Source: Phycisphaeraceae bacterium (lineage in GTDB: Bacteria > Planctomycetota > Phycisphaerae > Phycisphaerales > UBA1924). From it: a stretch of DNA of 64,000 nt. The stretch covers positions 124,001-188,000 of the forward strand of contig JAHCJI010000002.1 of NCBI GenBank assembly GCA_026126305.1, written 5' to 3'. Numbering within the stretch: position 1 is the first letter of the stretch; each line of letters begins with the position of its first letter. The notes under the pieces are model-generated. The model saw nothing but the letters and a program-made list of their open reading frames with translations. It was not told the DNA's origin and did not search any database. The position numbers and the translations under genes are program-made. Shown piece after piece: positions 39,016 through 47,581 of this stretch.

Positions 39016-41469
39016 TCACTCGCAGCCCGCGTCGAAGGCCGCCAGGAAGGCGAGCCAGTCCAGCGCGGTCAGCTCGCCGTCGCCGTCGAGGTCGGCGGCC
39101 AGGTCGCCCGTGCCAAAGGCGGTCTGGAACGCCAGGAAGTCGAAGATCGTCAGCACGCCGTCGCCGTCGAGGTCGGCCCGGCAGGCCGCCGGCGGGCAGC
39201 CGCCCCAGCGGGCCAGCCTGGACGAGGCCACGCCCCCGGCGGTGGTGAAGCTCCCGCCCACGTACAGGGCCGGGCCAGAGCCGTCGTCGAAAACGGCCAG
39301 GGCGTCGGCCTCGCGGCTGAGCCCGGCGCCAAGCGGAGACCAATCGTCGCCGTCCCAGCGGGCGATGTAGAAACTAAAGCGCTCGTCGCCCAGGCGGAAG
39401 AACCGGCCCGCGGCGTAGAGGGCGGGCCCATCGCCATCGTCGAAGGCCGCAAGGGCGTTCACGCTGCTGCCCACGCCCACGCCCACCGGCGACCATTGCA
39501 CCCCGTCCCAGCGGGCCACGCGGTTGGCCGGCTGGCCGTCGATGGCAAGGAAGTCGCCCGCCGCATAGAGCGCCGGGCCGTCGCCCAGGTCGGCCACGGC
39601 CAGGGCCCGCACGGTGTCGTCGGCACCCTGGGCGGTGCCAAAGGGCCTCCACGCCCCCCCGTCCCAGCGGGCGATGCGTCTCAGGGTTGTCCTCCCGACA
39701 AAGGTGAACGAGCCGCCCGCGTACAGGGCCGGGCCCGTGCCGTCGTCGAAGACCGCCAGCGCGTTGGCCGAGGAGTTGAAGCCTTCCACCGAGTGCTGGC
39801 CGACGGCCGACCACCCGACGCCGTCCCAGCGGGCCACGCGCCTGGCCTCGACACCGCCCGCGCTCATGAACTGGCCCACGGCGTACAGGGCCTTGCCCGT
39901 GCCGTCGTCGAAGACCGCCAGGTCCGCCACACCGTTGTTGAGCCCCTCGCCCAGGGGCAGCCATCGCTGACCGACGGCGTCCCATCGCGCGATGCGGGAA
40001 GCGGGGGTGTCGCCCGAGGCGGTAAACGCCCCGGCGGCATACAGCGCTTCCCCGGAGCCATCATCGAAGATCGCCAGGGCGTTGACCGTGCCGTTGAAGC
40101 CGGCGCCCATGGGCGTCCAGGCCTTTCCGTCCCAGGCCGCCACGCGGCGGATCGCCAGATCCCCGGCCATGCTGAAGTCGCCGCCGGCCACCAACTTCGT
40201 GCCCGTGCCGTCGTCGAAGGCGGTCAGCGCTCGAACCGCGCCAACCAGGCCCATGCCCGCGCCCTCGCGTGGCAGGCTCCAGTGGCGGCCATCCCAGAAG
40301 GCGAGGCTCCGGGACGGTTCGTCGGGGCGCAGGAACAGCTGCTGGCCGCCCATGGCCAGCACCGGGCCGGCCCCGAAGTCCATGGTGGCCAGGGCGCGGA
40401 CGACGGCGCGGCGGCCTTGGGGCATGGGGGTGGACCAATCCGCCCCGTCCCAGCGTGCCAGCCCCCCGGCCTCCAGGCCGCCGGCGGTGGAAAACGCCCC
40501 ACCAGCATACAGCGCCGGGCCGGTGCCATCGTCGTGGACGGCCATTGCGAGCACGCCGGTGTCGAGCCCGGCCCCCAGCGCGCTCCACGCGCTTCCATCC
40601 CAGCGGGCCACCATCGAGGCCGGGGTGTCGTCGACCCAATAGAACCCGCCCGCGACGTAGAGCCCAGGGCCCTGACCGTCGTCGTAGACCGCCATGGCAT
40701 TGACGAAGCTGGAGCCCGCGGCGACGGCTTGATCGCTGCGGCCGATGATGGTCCACTCCGGGCCATCCAGCCGCGCCACACGCCATTGGCGTGTCCCCGG
40801 GGGCATGAAGACCGAATAGGCCGCGTGGAGGGCCGCCCCGTCGCCGTCGTCGTAGACCGCCAGGGCCTCGACCCCGCGCATGTCGGGCACGGCCACCGGC
40901 GTCCAGGCCGAGCCGTCCCAGCGGGCCATCTTGGGGGCGGCCATCCCGTCGACGCGCTCGAAAAAGCCCGCGACATAGAGCGCCGGGCCACTGCCGTCGT
41001 CGAAGACCGCCAGGCTGGTCACCGTGCCATCCGTCCCCTCGCCCAGCGGCGTCCACTGGGTGCCGTCCCAGCGGGCGATGTTGCCCACCGGCCGACCGCC
41101 GGCGGAGAAGATCTTGCCCGCGGCGTACAGCGCTGGCCCGCGGCCATCGTCATAGACCGCCAGGGCCAGGACCTCCTGGCCCAGCAACCCCTCGCCCCCC
41201 GGCCCGTTCAACGGCGACCACGACCGGCCGTCCCAGCGGGCCAGGTTGCGGGCCGCCGCCGGCCCGGCGATGGTGAATACTCCGCCCACGTAGAGGGCCT
41301 CGCCCGAGCCGTCGTCGAAGCGGGCAAAGGCAAGCACCGTGCCGTCGACGCCGGGCAGGTCATAGAGCCCCGGCGTCCAGCCCGGCTCGCACTCCTGGGC
41401 CAGCGCCCCGAAGGGCAGCAGGAAACACAACGCCAAGACCAGCACCGCCACCCTCGCCCCGCTCCGCAT
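39016..41469 (-). CDS. Secreted 14-repeat propeller-like protein with dockerin motifs
   Basis: 817 residues. Signal peptide MRSGARVAVLVLALCFLLPF then GALAQ. I count fourteen repeats of about 50 residues of the form ARWDGxxWxPLGxG ... ALAVFDDGxGPALYxxGxF, which resemble kelch/delta-60 repeats and should fold as one or two beta-propellers. The C-terminus has two dockerin-like motifs, DLDGDGVLTIFDFLAFQTAF and a weaker one, DLDGDGELTALDWLAFLAAF, then CE. Probably exported and cell-surface attached. Ligand unknown. Confidence 0.87.
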   Translation of the reverse strand: MRSGARVAVLVLALCFLLPFGALAQECEPGWTPGLYDLPGVDGTVLAFARFDDGSGEALYVGGVFTIAGPAAARNLARWDGRSWSPLNGPGGEGLLGQEVLALAVYDDGRGPALYAAGKIFSAGGRPVGNIARWDGTQWTPLGEGTDGTVTSLAVFDDGSGPALYVAGFFERVDGMAAPKMARWDGSAWTPVAVPDMRGVEALAVYDDGDGAALHAAYSVFMPPGTRQWRVARLDGPEWTIIGRSDQAVAAGSSFVNAMAVYDDGQGPGLYVAGGFYWVDDTPASMVARWDGSAWSALGAGLDTGVLAMAVHDDGTGPALYAGGAFSTAGGLEAGGLARWDGADWSTPMPQGRRAVVRALATMDFGAGPVLAMGGQQLFLRPDEPSRSLAFWDGRHWSLPREGAGMGLVGAVRALTAFDDGTGTKLVAGGDFSMAGDLAIRRVAAWDGKAWTPMGAGFNGTVNALAIFDDGSGEALYAAGAFTASGDTPASRIARWDAVGQRWLPLGEGLNNGVADLAVFDDGTGKALYAVGQFMSAGGVEARRVARWDGVGWSAVGQHSVEGFNSSANALAVFDDGTGPALYAGGSFTFVGRTTLRRIARWDGGAWRPFGTAQGADDTVRALAVADLGDGPALYAAGDFLAIDGQPANRVARWDGVQWSPVGVGVGSSVNALAAFDDGDGPALYAAGRFFRLGDERFSFYIARWDGDDWSPLGAGLSREADALAVFDDGSGPALYVGGSFTTAGGVASSRLARWGGCPPAACRADLDGDGVLTIFDFLAFQTAFGTGDLAADLDGDGELTALDWLAFLAAFDAGCE

Positions 41470-42090
41470 CGCGCGCCTCCTTGGCCCCCACGGGCCCTCT
41501 CGGGCTTTCCACCGGCCCCGCCGGGCCCTCCGGACGTGCCCACGGACCAGTCTACCACAAAATTACCCGGGGCCGAGAACTATTTTGCACGTTTTTTCTG
41601 GGGTGGTCGGCGGTGGGGGGGTTGGGAGTCGGCATTCGGGAATCGGGAGCCGGCAATCGGGGAGTCGGCAGTCGGTACTCGGGCAGTCGGCTCTGGACAC
41701 GGCGACCCAATGCCCGATGCCCAATCCCCAATGCCTCCTCCCCCGCCCCCAATGCCTCCAACCGCCCCACGCGTGGCGGCACCGGCGGCTCCGGTGGCCC
41801 GCGCGGCGGCACGGCCTGGGCGGACACTGGCCCGATCGGGCCGGACCGCGCCCCGGCTCGGCCGGACCACACGGTGGCGCGGCCGGACCACACGCTGGCG
41901 CGGGCTCGCCGCGGTGGCGTCCGGGTGCATCGGGGTGCGGTCGGGCCCGCTTTGCGCCCGGTCGGGCCCGCTCGCCGCCCGGCGCGGGGGGACGCAAGGC
42001 GTTGCAGGGCCGCCCGGATCGTGCCGATAGCCAACCGGACGGGCCGCGCGACCGCTGGGGCGGGACGCGAGCCCGCCCGGAGGCACCGCG
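41470..42090. other. Intergenic region with short GC-rich repeats and a palindrome
   Basis: About 620 bases between the divergently read propeller protein and paralogue B, so promoters for both may lie here. Around 41540-41600 is an AT-richer stretch. At 41615-41700 short words like GGGAATCGGGAGCCGGCAAT recur, followed by CAATGCCC/CAATGCCT words to about 41760. A perfect palindrome GGCCCGATCGGGCC sits at 41829-41842, and GTCGGGCCCGCT occurs twice near 41940-41970. No convincing gene. Confidence 0.65.
41615..41760. repeat. Short-word direct repeats (CGGGAATCGG and CAATGCCC types)
   Basis: The stretch from about 41615 to 41700 is built of degenerate ~10-base words (AGTCGGCATT, CGGGAATCGG, GGGAGTCGGC), then about 41705-41760 is built of CCCAATGCC words. 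It is simple-sequence-like intergenic DNA and not spaced like CRISPR. Confidence 0.7.
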
Positions 42091-42843
42091 ATGGCACGGT
42101 ATCCAAGACCGCAGGACAAGCTCGCCCGCTGGGCCCTCCAGCGCGCCCAGGACTGGCAGCAGGCAACGAATATCGGCCTGAGCGAGGAGCAGGTGGCCCA
42201 GCTGCTGACCCGGGCCCAGGAGTTTGCCCTGGCCCTGCGCGAGCACGCGGCGGCCGTGGCCGCGGCCCGGGCCGCCCTCACGCACAAGAACCGCCAGCGG
42301 GCCCGGCTGCGGCGGCTGCTGACCGGGCTCATCGGGGCCATCGACGCCCACGCCAGCCTGACGGGCGACCCGGGCGTCTACACGCGGGCGATGCTGGACG
42401 CCCCCAAGGCGCCCGCCACCCGCCCGGCCCCGGCGGTGCCCACGCTGGCCGCGATGGGCCTGGACACCGCCGGGCAGGTGCTTCTGGTGGTCGAGGCCAC
42501 GACGGGCGGCTCGGCGGTCTTCGAGATCGAACGGCAGGCGGTGGGCCTGGACGGACGCTGCGGCCCGTGGGCCTTCATCGCCGCCACGGCCAGCAAGCGG
42601 TTCGTCGACGCCGACGCCCCGCGCGGGGTGGCCGCGGCCAGCTACCGCGTGCGCACCCGCCTGACCAACGGCAAGACGAGCGAATGGACGCTGCCGCAGA
42701 GCGTGCCCTACGGCCCGCTCGTCCGGGCCCAGCCGGGCGCGGCCGAGCGCCCTTCGGGCGGTTCCCAAGTCGCCCCCGCCGGGGCCAAGAAAACCCCCGA
42801 AGGGGCTGGAAAGACCCCCGCCGGGGGCGGGCTGGTGGCGTGA
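42091..42843 (+). CDS. Helix plus fibronectin-like protein, paralogue B
   Basis: 250 residues from ATG 42091 with GGAGG about 8 bases upstream. Helical N-terminal half (GLSEEQVAQLLTRAQEFALA) ends at TGDPGVYTRAMLDA, then a Pro/Ala hinge and a beta-sandwich with FEIERQAVGLDG, GPWAFIA, KRFVDADAPRGVAAASYRVR, NGKTSEWTL. Shares spacing and motifs with paralogue A and, more weakly, C. The last 30 residues (KKTPEGAGKTPAGGGLVA) are low complexity and encoded by a palindromic GC repeat of the kind found between genes. No signal peptide. Function unknown. Confidence 0.75.
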   Translation: MARYPRPQDKLARWALQRAQDWQQATNIGLSEEQVAQLLTRAQEFALALREHAAAVAAARAALTHKNRQRARLRRLLTGLIGAIDAHASLTGDPGVYTRAMLDAPKAPATRPAPAVPTLAAMGLDTAGQVLLVVEATTGGSAVFEIERQAVGLDGRCGPWAFIAATASKRFVDADAPRGVAAASYRVRTRLTNGKTSEWTLPQSVPYGPLVRAQPGAAERPSGGSQVAPAGAKKTPEGAGKTPAGGGLVA

Positions 42844-42852
42844 ACGGGACGG

Positions 42853-44748
42853 CTACGGGCAGCCGGCGGCGAAGGCGTTCTGGAAGGCCAGGAAGTCGAA
42901 GATGGTGAGGCCGCCGTCGTGGTCGAAGTCGGCGTACGTGCTGCCGCGGGCGAAGAGGTTCTGGAACTCGAGGAAGTCAAAGATGTCCAGTTGGCCGTCC
43001 AGGTTCAGGTCGGCCCGGCAATCGAACTGGCCAAGGCCCAGGTCCATGGGCAGCAGGTTGATGTCGTCCGGTCCGGCCATGGAGGGGTCCCAGTTGTCGC
43101 GGCCGCGGGCGACGCGCAGGAGGCCCTCGGTGCGGGCGCCGTCCAGCGGGCTGGCCGAGCGCCGCCATCCGCCGGCGCCATCGGGCTCGAAGGACAGGAC
43201 GGTGCGGGACTCCACCACGTAGAGCGTGCCATCGTCGCCGAATTGCAGGGCCCTTGGCGAGGCGACGCCCGGCAGCGTGACCAGGGCCTCGGGCAGGATG
43301 CGGCCGGCGGCGTCGCGCCGCAGGCGGGTGATGGTGGGCGAGTCCGAGCCGGCCACCCACTCCCTGCCGTCGATGGGATTGATCGCCACCGAGCCGTCGC
43401 CCAGGAGCGGGATGGGCGAGGGGATGGTGTTGTTGGCCCGCACGAGCAGCTCCCGGCCGGTGGACAAACGGATGAGCCGCCGGTCGGCCACCGAGAGGGC
43501 GAGCAGCTCGTCGGTGTCGTCGTCGAACAGCAGCGCGTCGATGGTGCTGTCCAGGGAGATGTCCCCCGAGGGCTCGTAGCGGTCGAGCACCGGCGTGTAG
43601 CGGGCGATCCTCCGCGTCGACGTGGACAGGTACACCGAGCCGTCGCGACCCACGGCGATGTTTCCCCGCGGCCTCAGGCGGAAGCGGTCGATCTCGGTGC
43701 TCTCACCGGTGACCATGTCCACCACGTGCAGGCGGTAGGGGTCGCGGATCTCGCGCGTCTCGGACACGACAAAGGCCCTGGTGGGATGGATGTCCAGCGC
43801 CGCGGACTGGGCACCGATGCCAGGGGGCGAGAAGGGGAAGCGCTTGGGCCCGGGCTCGGAAGTGAACGGCTCGGGCACGAACAGCTCCAGGTCTCCCGTG
43901 CCCGGAGGGGTGATGAGCCCCGCCAGCGGCATGAAGGTGCTGTAGGCGTCCAGGAAGCCGCTGCGCTCCCGGTGGCCCCCGGCGTAGATGTCGGCCCGGG
44001 CGATCAGCCGCTGGGTGTATTCTGTCTCCTCGCCGCGCTTGAACTCGGCCCCGGGGATGTAGTGGAAGCCGGTGAAGGTCGTGGTGAAGGGGCCCTGGCC
44101 GCCGATCAGGTTGTCGTTGCCCGGATCGCGGAAGCCCAGGACGTAATCTTCCACCGGGCCGCAGGCGTTCAGGCCGATGAGCATGGTGACGGCGTGGCCG
44201 CCCTGGCGTTCGTACAGGGTCGAGCCGCCGGGCAGCACCTGTTCGTACCAGCCCAGCCAGGGCAGGACGATGGCCCCCGCGGCCATGGCGCTGTTCAGCT
44301 GGCGGGGCTCGAGGATGCCAAAGGTGGTCGCGCGGAACACGTTCACCGTGACGAACGCTCCGCCGTTCGCGTCGAGGTAGGAGCGCATGGCCCGCCGCCA
44401 GATGTCGCCCGAGGTGCCGTGGACGGCATCGGTGCCCATCAGGATGCCAAGCGCCTGGATCTGCACGGTCGTGAGGTTGTAAAGGGCCGGGTCGGCCCAG
44501 TCGCGCGGGGCGCCCAGGATGCCCGGCAGGCCGTGGTTGGTCATGTAGGCAAGGGCGTTGAGCGAGGCCGTGGGGAAGCAGTACATGCGGCCGTCGTTGG
44601 GCAGCGCCGAACGCAACTGGTCGAAGTCGGGCATGCCAAGCCGGTAGACGGTGCAGTGGTCCTGGCCAGCATGGGCAAGGCCGCCCAGCGAGCCCGTGGC
44701 GATGGCCAGCGCGGCGAGGCGACCACCCAGCGTTGGTGCGGTGGGCAT
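42853..44748 (-). CDS. Secreted C39-like peptidase with propeller-like region and dockerin motifs
   Basis: 631 residues from ATG 44746-44748, with GGAGG upstream. A signal peptide (to LAHA, residue 27) precedes a papain-like domain resembling the C39-like family: Cys57 in MYCFPTASLNAL, His185 in GGHAVTMLIG and Asp208 in GFRDPGNDN. Middle residues (about 290-560) contain repeated beta strands such as NIAVGRDGSVYLSTS, like an SMP-30 or NHL propeller. Two dockerin-like motifs (DLNLDGQLDIFDFLEFQNLF, DFDHDGGLTIFDFLAFQNAF) end the protein. It may be an exported cysteine protease; the activity is inferred from the triad spacing. Confidence 0.83.
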   Translation of the reverse strand: MPTAPTLGGRLAALAIATGSLGGLAHAGQDHCTVYRLGMPDFDQLRSALPNDGRMYCFPTASLNALAYMTNHGLPGILGAPRDWADPALYNLTTVQIQALGILMGTDAVHGTSGDIWRRAMRSYLDANGGAFVTVNVFRATTFGILEPRQLNSAMAAGAIVLPWLGWYEQVLPGGSTLYERQGGHAVTMLIGLNACGPVEDYVLGFRDPGNDNLIGGQGPFTTTFTGFHYIPGAEFKRGEETEYTQRLIARADIYAGGHRERSGFLDAYSTFMPLAGLITPPGTGDLELFVPEPFTSEPGPKRFPFSPPGIGAQSAALDIHPTRAFVVSETREIRDPYRLHVVDMVTGESTEIDRFRLRPRGNIAVGRDGSVYLSTSTRRIARYTPVLDRYEPSGDISLDSTIDALLFDDDTDELLALSVADRRLIRLSTGRELLVRANNTIPSPIPLLGDGSVAINPIDGREWVAGSDSPTITRLRRDAAGRILPEALVTLPGVASPRALQFGDDGTLYVVESRTVLSFEPDGAGGWRRSASPLDGARTEGLLRVARGRDNWDPSMAGPDDINLLPMDLGLGQFDCRADLNLDGQLDIFDFLEFQNLFARGSTYADFDHDGGLTIFDFLAFQNAFAAGCP

Positions 44749-44932
44749 GACGAATCCTCCGGTTTTTGTTGATGGCCGGGGCCCCTCCACGAGCCCGGCT
44801 TCCAGAATGTGTACCGGCCTTGGACTGGGATCGTTACATGGCCCGCCATGCCAGCCTGGGAGTACCGCCTGGGTGGCATGGGCATGGGTATTTTCATCAC
44901 TGGCCAGACGCTTTGCGATCGGGCCGCCGTCC

Positions 44933-46426
44933 TTACGGGCAGCCGGCGGCGAAGGCGTTCTGGAAGGCCAGGAAGTCGAAGATGGTGAGCTGGCCATCGC
45001 CGTCGAAGTCGCCCGGGCAGGGGTTGAAGACGGCCAGGCGGGCCGGCTCGCTGAAGAGCTGCTCGCCGCGGGCGGTGAGGCGCAGGCTGTAATAGCCCAT
45101 GTCGCCGGTCTGGACCGGCTGCACCACCAGCGAGGGGCCGTTCGCGCCGCGGATGGGCCGGCCCTGGAAGAGCCACTGGTACGCCAGCGGCTCGGGCCCG
45201 CGCGCCGCCGCCTCGAACCGGGCGACGCCCCCGATGGTCGCGATGGCGTCCTTGGGTTGCGTGGTGAAGGCCGGGTCCGGCACGCAGGTGTTCAGCAGCG
45301 GGGCCACGTCCTGCGAGCCGCGGTGGACCACCACGAGGTCGATGGCCCCGTCGCGGTTGGCGTCCAGGGCCGCGCCGTCGACCGGCTGGCTGCTCACCGC
45401 GAAGCGGCGCTGGGGCTCGAACGCGCCGTCGCCCACGCCCACCAGCAGCGACACGTCGTTGCTGTCGCGGTTGGTGACGATGATGTCCGCCACGCCGTCG
45501 CCGGTGAAGTCGGCCACGCGGGCGTGGCGGGGGGACGAGCCCACGGCGGTGTGGACGCCGGGCGCGTAGGAGAGCCCGTCGATGCCCAGCAGGACGCTGG
45601 CGGTGTTGCTGGAGAAGTTGGCCACGACGATGTCGAGGATGCCGTCGCCGTTCACGTCGGCCACGGCCGGGCGCTGCGGGCCCGAGCCCGCGGCGAAGCG
45701 CCGCTGGTCGGCGAACCGGCCCGCGCCGTCGCCGCGGATGACCGACACGTCGCCGCCGCCGCCGTTGCCCACGATGAGGTCCAGGTGGCCGTCGCCGTCG
45801 GCGTCGGCGACGGTGAAGTAGCTGGGAGTGCCGCCCGCGGGGATGGCCGTGCCGGAGCGGAAGGTGCCGTCGCCGTTGCCCAGCAGCAGCCACAGGCGGG
45901 CGTTGTTGATATCGCTGACCACCAGGTCCAGGCGGCCGTCGCCGTTGAAATCGGCCAGGGCGGTCTCGCGGGACTGGGCGATGGCCGTGGTGATGGTGGA
46001 GGCCGTGCGGAAGGTGCCGTCGCCAAGGCCCAGCAGGAGGACGACGTTGGACCCCAGCTCGTTGCCGCAGACGATGTCCAGGTGGCCGTCGCGGTTCACG
46101 TCGCCCACCGAGAGGCCGTGGGGGCGGGCCTGGTTGGTCGCGAACTGCGCGGCCGGGCCGTAGCCGCCGGCGCCATCGCCCAGCAGCACGCTGACAAAAC
46201 CCACGCCGGTGTCGTCCTCGACGACCAGGTCTTGGACGCCGTCGCCGTTGAAGTCGGCCAGGGCGATGTTACCGGCCACGGCCGCCGGCGCGGGGTAGCT
46301 CAGCGGCGCGGCGAAGAGCGCGGCGGGGTCGCAGGTCTGGGCCAGGGCGCTCGCGGCGACGCCGGCCCAGGCGGCGATGAGCGCGAGCCGGGCGGCGGTG
46401 GGGGTGTGCTTCGTGGGGGCAGGCAT
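44933..46426 (-). CDS. Secreted FG-GAP/VCBS propeller protein with Ig-like domain and dockerin motif
   Basis: 497 residues. A signal peptide of about 30 residues ends ASALAQ. Seven FG-GAP/VCBS repeats follow (for example ALADFNGDGVQDLVV, SVGDVNRDGHLDIVC), enough for a seven-bladed propeller. From about residue 375 an immunoglobulin-like domain (FTTQPKDAIATIGGVARFEA) is present, then one dockerin-like motif, DFDGDGQLTIFDFLAFQNAF. Probably exported and surface-anchored with its dockerin-bearing neighbours. Ligand unknown. Confidence 0.9.
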   Translation of the reverse strand: MPAPTKHTPTAARLALIAAWAGVAASALAQTCDPAALFAAPLSYPAPAAVAGNIALADFNGDGVQDLVVEDDTGVGFVSVLLGDGAGGYGPAAQFATNQARPHGLSVGDVNRDGHLDIVCGNELGSNVVLLLGLGDGTFRTASTITTAIAQSRETALADFNGDGRLDLVVSDINNARLWLLLGNGDGTFRSGTAIPAGGTPSYFTVADADGDGHLDLIVGNGGGGDVSVIRGDGAGRFADQRRFAAGSGPQRPAVADVNGDGILDIVVANFSSNTASVLLGIDGLSYAPGVHTAVGSSPRHARVADFTGDGVADIIVTNRDSNDVSLLVGVGDGAFEPQRRFAVSSQPVDGAALDANRDGAIDLVVVHRGSQDVAPLLNTCVPDPAFTTQPKDAIATIGGVARFEAAARGPEPLAYQWLFQGRPIRGANGPSLVVQPVQTGDMGYYSLRLTARGEQLFSEPARLAVFNPCPGDFDGDGQLTIFDFLAFQNAFAAGCP

Positions 46427-46585
46427 GATGCTCTCTCCGGTGCGGGCCTTGGGTCCACCGCGGGGGCGAACCCCGCCTTTGGACCCCCAAGATAATGGAA
46501 AGCACCCGGGATTGCAAGACCCTTTTCAAGACTTTCGTTCGCCCCCGGCGGCGGGCTCGACGGGGACGCTCGACGCCCCGGCACC

Positions 46586-46673
46586 TCAGCCCCCGAGCAA
46601 GCGCCCGGTCAGCGACAGCCCGCCGGCGGACTCGACGCGGACGGGCACGATGCGGCCGAAAAGCGAGCGGGCG
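46586..46673 (-). pseudogene. Truncated copy of the miaB 3' end
   Basis: Read on the minus strand it encodes ARSLFGRIVPVRVESAGG then LSLTGRLLGG and a stop. The real MiaB ends ARSLIGRIVPVRVESAGG, LSLTGRLLDA. By eye about 79 of 88 bases match 48284-48371, in the same orientation, and about two-thirds of the differences are silent. Homology stops abruptly upstream of ARSL. It lies on the far side of a 1.6-kb segment from the intact miaB. Confidence 0.85.
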
Positions 46674-46709
46674 GGCTGAACGGGAGTTCATCGGGCCGAC
46701 GCCGCAACA

Positions 46710-46764
46710 CGGGCGACGGCGGGCGACGGCGGGCGACTAATGGCGACTACGGGCGACTACGGGC
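46710..46764. repeat. Tandem 10-base repeat
   Basis: Five to six units of CGGGCGACGG, drifting to CGGGCGACTA, end right at the stop codon of the immunity gene. It is a simple tandem array with no spacers. Confidence 0.85.
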
Positions 46765-47112
46765 TCATGCGCCGGCGAATCGCAGGAAGTACTCGATGAT
46801 CTCGGCGAGGTTGCGTGGGCCGCCCGCGCCAAGGAAGATGTTGCCCATGTCCGGCGATCCGAGCCCGCCGATCGTGGGATCGTGCTTGACGCCGCACTCG
46901 AACCAGTCGTCCTTCCCTCGGTACACCTTCTTCGGCGGGATTGACTCCAGGGCGATCCGCGTTCCTTCGAGGTTGATCACCACCAGCCAGCCGGGGTTGT
47001 CAAGGGTCTCGATCTTGACGCCGCACGAGTGCTCCCACTGCTTGTCGCAGTTGGCCTCGTACCACCGCATGAGCTTGGAGAGGATGGGCTTCCCCTCGTG
47101 CATGTCCGGCAT
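46765..47112 (-). CDS. Imm53-like immunity protein
   Basis: 115 residues from ATG 47110-47112, with GGAGGAG about 6 bases upstream. MRWYEANCDKQWEHSCGVKI, then ETLDNPGWLVVINLEGT, match the core of the Imm53 family of polymorphic-toxin immunity proteins, as I remember it. These neutralise a nuclease or other toxin delivered by neighbours. No toxin gene is visible nearby, so it looks like an orphan immunity gene. It sits in the small island between the two copies of the miaB 3' end. Confidence 0.82.
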   Translation of the reverse strand: MPDMHEGKPILSKLMRWYEANCDKQWEHSCGVKIETLDNPGWLVVINLEGTRIALESIPPKKVYRGKDDWFECGVKHDPTIGGLGSPDMGNIFLGAGGPRNLAEIIEYFLRFAGA

Positions 47113-47581
47113 CGCGATCTCCTCCAGGGCCGGGGTTCTGCGGCCAGCATCGCCTTGGCCGTCCATGCCAGCGTACCGCCACCGCGCGCACCCCATGCCG
47201 TACCGTAGGCCCCAGTCCACCATGATCCGGCCCCGCATCGCCCCATCGCGGCTCCCCATCCGAACCCATCGATTCCATCCCGGCCCCACCTCGCCGCCCC
47301 GCGCCCGCGCCATCCCGGCCCGTGTCAGAGGCCCTCGGACACGGGCCCGAACGGCTCCGCCGCGGGGCGGGACTTCTCTGGCGGGGGTCCCAAGAGCCCC
47401 GCCCTGGGGCCAAAAACCGCCGGCGCGGGGCGGTGGGGCGTGGGCGGGGGCCGCCAGCGTGCCGGCGGGGGTCGGCAATCTTCTGCCGGGATGGATTCAA
47501 GCCGGCCGGTGATGGCGTCGATGGGTTTGGTGGCGGTGGCGCACGCAGCGGCCGCGGAGCGACCCGGAAAGGACCGATGCT
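47113..47581. other. GC-rich leader region upstream of paralogue C
   Basis: About 470 bases between the divergently read Imm53-like gene and paralogue C. It contains a 10-base hairpin GGCCCGTGTC / GACACGGGCC (47317-47347) and a block GGCGGGGGTCCC...GGGGCCAAAAACCGCC (47380-47435) that resembles the repeat encoding the tail of paralogue B. Promoters for both genes should lie here, but I cannot place them. Confidence 0.6.

Larger units (their letters stand above)
46427..46764. other. Intergenic region holding a miaB 3'-end fragment and a 10-base tandem repeat
   Basis: About 340 bases. The only recognisable content is the truncated copy of the miaB 3' end (46586-46673) and a tandem array of CGGGCGACxx units (46710-46764), both entered separately. 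The rest is GC-rich with no gene I can support. Confidence 0.75.

Noticed and set aside
39190..41350. Regularly spaced repeats that could suggest a CRISPR array
   Set aside because: The spacing is about 150 bases and the repeats are degenerate codons of a protein repeat within one open frame; no CRISPR array is present.
37975..42030. A plus-strand open frame of about 1350 codons opposite the exonuclease and propeller genes
   Set aside because: It contains repeats (VPAGHA, VEDRQ) that mirror the repeats of the real minus-strand protein; a shadow frame.
46427..46764. Insertion sequence or integrase remnant at the island edge
   Set aside because: I saw no transposase or recombinase motif; only the miaB fragment and a 10-base tandem repeat are present.
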